The notes beneath the pieces are model-generated. The model worked only from the letters and a program-made list of their open reading frames with translations, was not told the DNA's origin and searched no databases. 6,782 nucleotides of DNA from NCBI GenBank assembly GCA_037384885.1, contig JARRNO010000118.1:1-6782 (forward strand). The letters are read 5' to 3'. This document shows, piece by piece, positions 5,375 to 6,782 of the stretch. A program made the position numbers and the translations under genes. Position 1 is the stretch's first letter. The number at the start of each line of letters is the position of its first letter. The DNA is from JARRNO01 sp037384885. GTDB lineage: Bacteria > Acidobacteriota > UBA4820 > DSQY01.

Positions 5375-6571
5375 TCACGCGATCTCGATCCGGCCCCTCA
5401 GAGCGCCGGGTTCCCACCGGCATGCTTCGCGGATCAGCTCTCTTGCTGCATCGAGTCGCTTCGTCACGTTCCACAGGAGAACACCGCGGATGCGGCGTTC
5501 CTCCAGATAATAGACGACACCTTTTCGGTTCGGCTCGGCCCAGTCCGTCTCGATTTCAAGGCCCGGGTGGAGATCGCCCACGGCCTCGTAATAGATGTCG
5601 AATGTTTGGGAATAGAAATAGGGCAGCCCTTCGTAAGGAGACGGCTCGCCCGCCATGGCCAGGCCCGACAGCATGCCCATGGTGTTGGCCGCGTCTTCAT
5701 GTTCCACGCGGCGTCTTTTGCCGAGGACCGGGTCGACGTAGGCCGCCACATCGCCTGCCGCATAGATGCCGGAGTGGGAGGTTTTGAAATATTCATCCAC
5801 GATGACGCCGTTTTCCGTCCCGAGGCCGGCCTCCTTCGCCAGCTCCACGTTGGGGATGACGCCGATTCCGGCCGCGACGCCCGAGGCTTCCAGACGCCGG
5901 CTTTCTCCCGACGCTTCATCGCGCAGGGTCAGAGCCTGTCGCCCATTCCGGCCCTCAAGCGAGACCGCGCTGTGGCGGGAGAAGATCTGCACGCCGTTCT
6001 CTTCCAAATGGGAGGCGAGGGCGGACGAAAGGTCCGGCGGGAGAAATCGCGCCAACGGGCCTGTCTCCGGGAAGACGAGGGAAACCGACTTGCCCAGTCC
6101 GGCCAGCGAAGACGCAATTTCGGTGCCGATGAAGCCGCCCCCGATCACGGCGAAGGCGTTTCCCGCCTCAGACAGCGTTCTGAGACGGCGGTAATCCTCC
6201 AGGGTGCGGAGATAGACGATGTCGGCCCCTCCGAAAGGCAGTTTGCGCACCCGGGCGCCCGTCGCCAGCAGAAGCTTCTCGAAATGATAGACTTCTCCGC
6301 TCTCGTCGCGGACGGTCCGTTCGGCCGGATCCAGGCCCGTGGCGCGCTTCCCGAGAATCAGCTGCACGTCCTTCTTTTCGGTCTTCCGCCAGATGCGCCT
6401 TTCGGGCTTGCCCTCCCACAAGCCCTTGGAAAGCGGGGGGCGGTTGTAGGGAGGGTGGGGTTCGTCAGAGATCAATGCGATCGACCCTTCCCTGTCGACG
6501 CGGCGGATGCCCCGCACGGCGGCGTCCGCCGTCATGCCACCTCCGATAATGAGATACCTGAATGATTTCAT
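5375..6571 (-). CDS. FAD/NAD(P)-dependent oxidoreductase, AIF/ferredoxin-reductase-like
   Basis: The gene encodes a 398-residue flavoprotein of the two-dinucleotide-binding class. The FAD-binding Rossmann motif is IIGGGMTADAA (8-18), followed by PPYNRPPLSK (40-49) and the ATGA box LLATGARVRKLP (101-112). The NAD(P)H motif is AVIGGGFIGTEIASSL (141-156). The second FAD motif GIYAAGDVA (268-276) and RVEHEDAANT (288-297) follow, then a C-terminal beta domain (about 315-398) like that of apoptosis-inducing factor and ferredoxin/rubredoxin reductases. No CxxC disulfide is seen, so thioredoxin-reductase chemistry is unlikely. It probably passes electrons from NAD(P)H through FAD to a small redox partner or quinone-like acceptor. 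The start at 6571 begins right at the Rossmann strand; in-frame upstream starts (6589, 6631) add unrelated residues. No Shine-Dalgarno precedes it. It leads the operon with the cupin, CopD-like and membrane proteins. Fold is certain; substrate is unknown. Confidence 0.9.
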   Translation of the reverse strand: MKSFRYLIIGGGMTADAAVRGIRRVDREGSIALISDEPHPPYNRPPLSKGLWEGKPERRIWRKTEKKDVQLILGKRATGLDPAERTVRDESGEVYHFEKLLLATGARVRKLPFGGADIVYLRTLEDYRRLRTLSEAGNAFAVIGGGFIGTEIASSLAGLGKSVSLVFPETGPLARFLPPDLSSALASHLEENGVQIFSRHSAVSLEGRNGRQALTLRDEASGESRRLEASGVAAGIGVIPNVELAKEAGLGTENGVIVDEYFKTSHSGIYAAGDVAAYVDPVLGKRRRVEHEDAANTMGMLSGLAMAGEPSPYEGLPYFYSQTFDIYYEAVGDLHPGLEIETDWAEPNRKGVVYYLEERRIRGVLLWNVTKRLDAARELIREACRWEPGALRGRIEIA

Positions 6572-6782
6572 ATCACTATTGTAGCCCATCAAGCGATTTG
6601 GCACGTAGCGTTCCCTGGAGCGTGGCCGCACAGCCGGCGGCCGGCAAGGTCCTCCGAATTCAGCCCGCCCGTTTCTGTAACACCCGGACCCGCCGGTTTC
6701 ATGCCGGCGGCCTGACCTTGCGTCGCGGCTCGAGTTCCTGCCGTCCCGCCGCCTGAACAGAGCAGGCCGGACCCGCCGGAGA
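6572..6782. other. Upstream non-coding edge with GC-rich repeats
   Basis: No convincing gene lies in these 211 bases on either strand. The 13-bp sequence CCGGACCCGCCGG occurs twice in direct orientation at 6684-6696 and 6767-6779. CCGCCGG (6690-6696) and CCGGCGG (6704-6710) form a hairpin with a 7-base loop. Another CCGGCGG is at 6634-6640. None is followed by a T run. They may be an intergenic repeat family, a regulatory region for the leftward operon, or composition-driven chance in GC-rich DNA. The region is cut by the window end, so a gene further right cannot be judged. Confidence 0.4.
6578..6583 (-). promoter_or_regulatory. -10-like TACAAT immediately ahead of the oxidoreductase start
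   Basis: Read on the minus strand, TACAAT matches the -10 consensus at five of six positions and is followed by exactly six bases before the A of ATG 6571. A start of transcription at the usual seventh base would fall on that A and give a leaderless mRNA, which fits the absence of a Shine-Dalgarno. No convincing -35 is present at 16-18 bases (ACGTGC at 17). Confidence 0.35.

Noticed and set aside
4141..5787. A long plus-strand open frame of 548 codons across three minus-strand genes
   Set aside because: It is antisense to the well-recognised CopD-like and cupin genes and to the ends of the other two. Its translation is Arg/Pro/Gly-rich with no domain, as expected of a GC-rich shadow frame.
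6598..6611. TTGGCACG resembling a sigma-54 -24 element on the plus strand
   Set aside because: The -12 GC dinucleotide is absent at the required spacing (TC is found) and no plus-strand gene follows.
6572..6631. N-terminal extension of the oxidoreductase to GTG 6631 or ATG 6589
   Set aside because: The extra residues are Arg-rich and unlike the family. The FAD-binding strand begins immediately after Met at 6571, and neither upstream start has a Shine-Dalgarno.
6562..6756. A 64-codon plus-strand open frame at the right edge
   Set aside because: It has no ribosome-binding site and no domain, and it runs across the oxidoreductase start region and the GC-rich repeats.
6589..6782. A minus-strand open frame entering from the right edge and ending with TGA at 6589-6591, overlapping ATG 6589 as TGATG
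   Set aside because: The overlap looks like translational coupling, but the 60-odd codons are Gly/Ala/Thr-rich with no recognisable protein, and the frame passes through the repeat cluster.

Overview
The window is a compact, GC-rich stretch of bacterial DNA. It has strong purine-rich Shine-Dalgarno sequences, short intergenic gaps and an ATGA gene overlap, so it is a chromosome-like region of a high-GC bacterium. Environmental proteobacterial-type lineages, Desulfobacterota or a similar phylum, seem plausible, but nothing here fixes the taxon. No RNA gene, transposase, CRISPR array or phage gene was seen. About nine tenths of the window is coding.

Left half, plus strand: the window opens with the C-terminus of a cupin_5/DUF985-type protein (ends at 104). 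A GntR/HutC-family regulator with a UTRA ligand-binding domain follows (221-1039). After a hairpin-rich 124-bp gap come a CYTH-domain (triphosphate tunnel) protein (1164-1700) and, overlapping it by four bases, an M49/dipeptidyl-peptidase III-like zinc peptidase with a short HELSH metal motif (1697-3277). The CYTH and peptidase genes are almost certainly co-transcribed and translationally coupled. The GntR protein is a possible regulator of them or of itself.

Right half, minus strand: four genes run leftward as one apparent operon. They encode an AIF/ferredoxin-reductase-like FAD-NAD(P)H oxidoreductase (6571-5375), a small cupin that has lost most canonical metal ligands (5343-4975), a four-helix CopD-like membrane protein (4932-4426) and a roughly 12-helix, histidine-bearing membrane protein resembling NnrS or haem-copper oxidase subunit I (4391-3294). 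The two membrane genes have the same AGAGGAA ribosome-binding site. Together they look like a redox, metal or haem membrane module with a soluble flavoprotein as possible electron donor, but the substrate cannot be read from the sequence.

The two transcription units converge with only 16 bp between stop codons (3278-3293). The right edge (6572-6782) is non-coding as far as can be seen. It carries a -10-like TACAAT placed so that the oxidoreductase mRNA could be leaderless, and a cluster of GC-rich CCGCCGG/CCGGCGG repeats.
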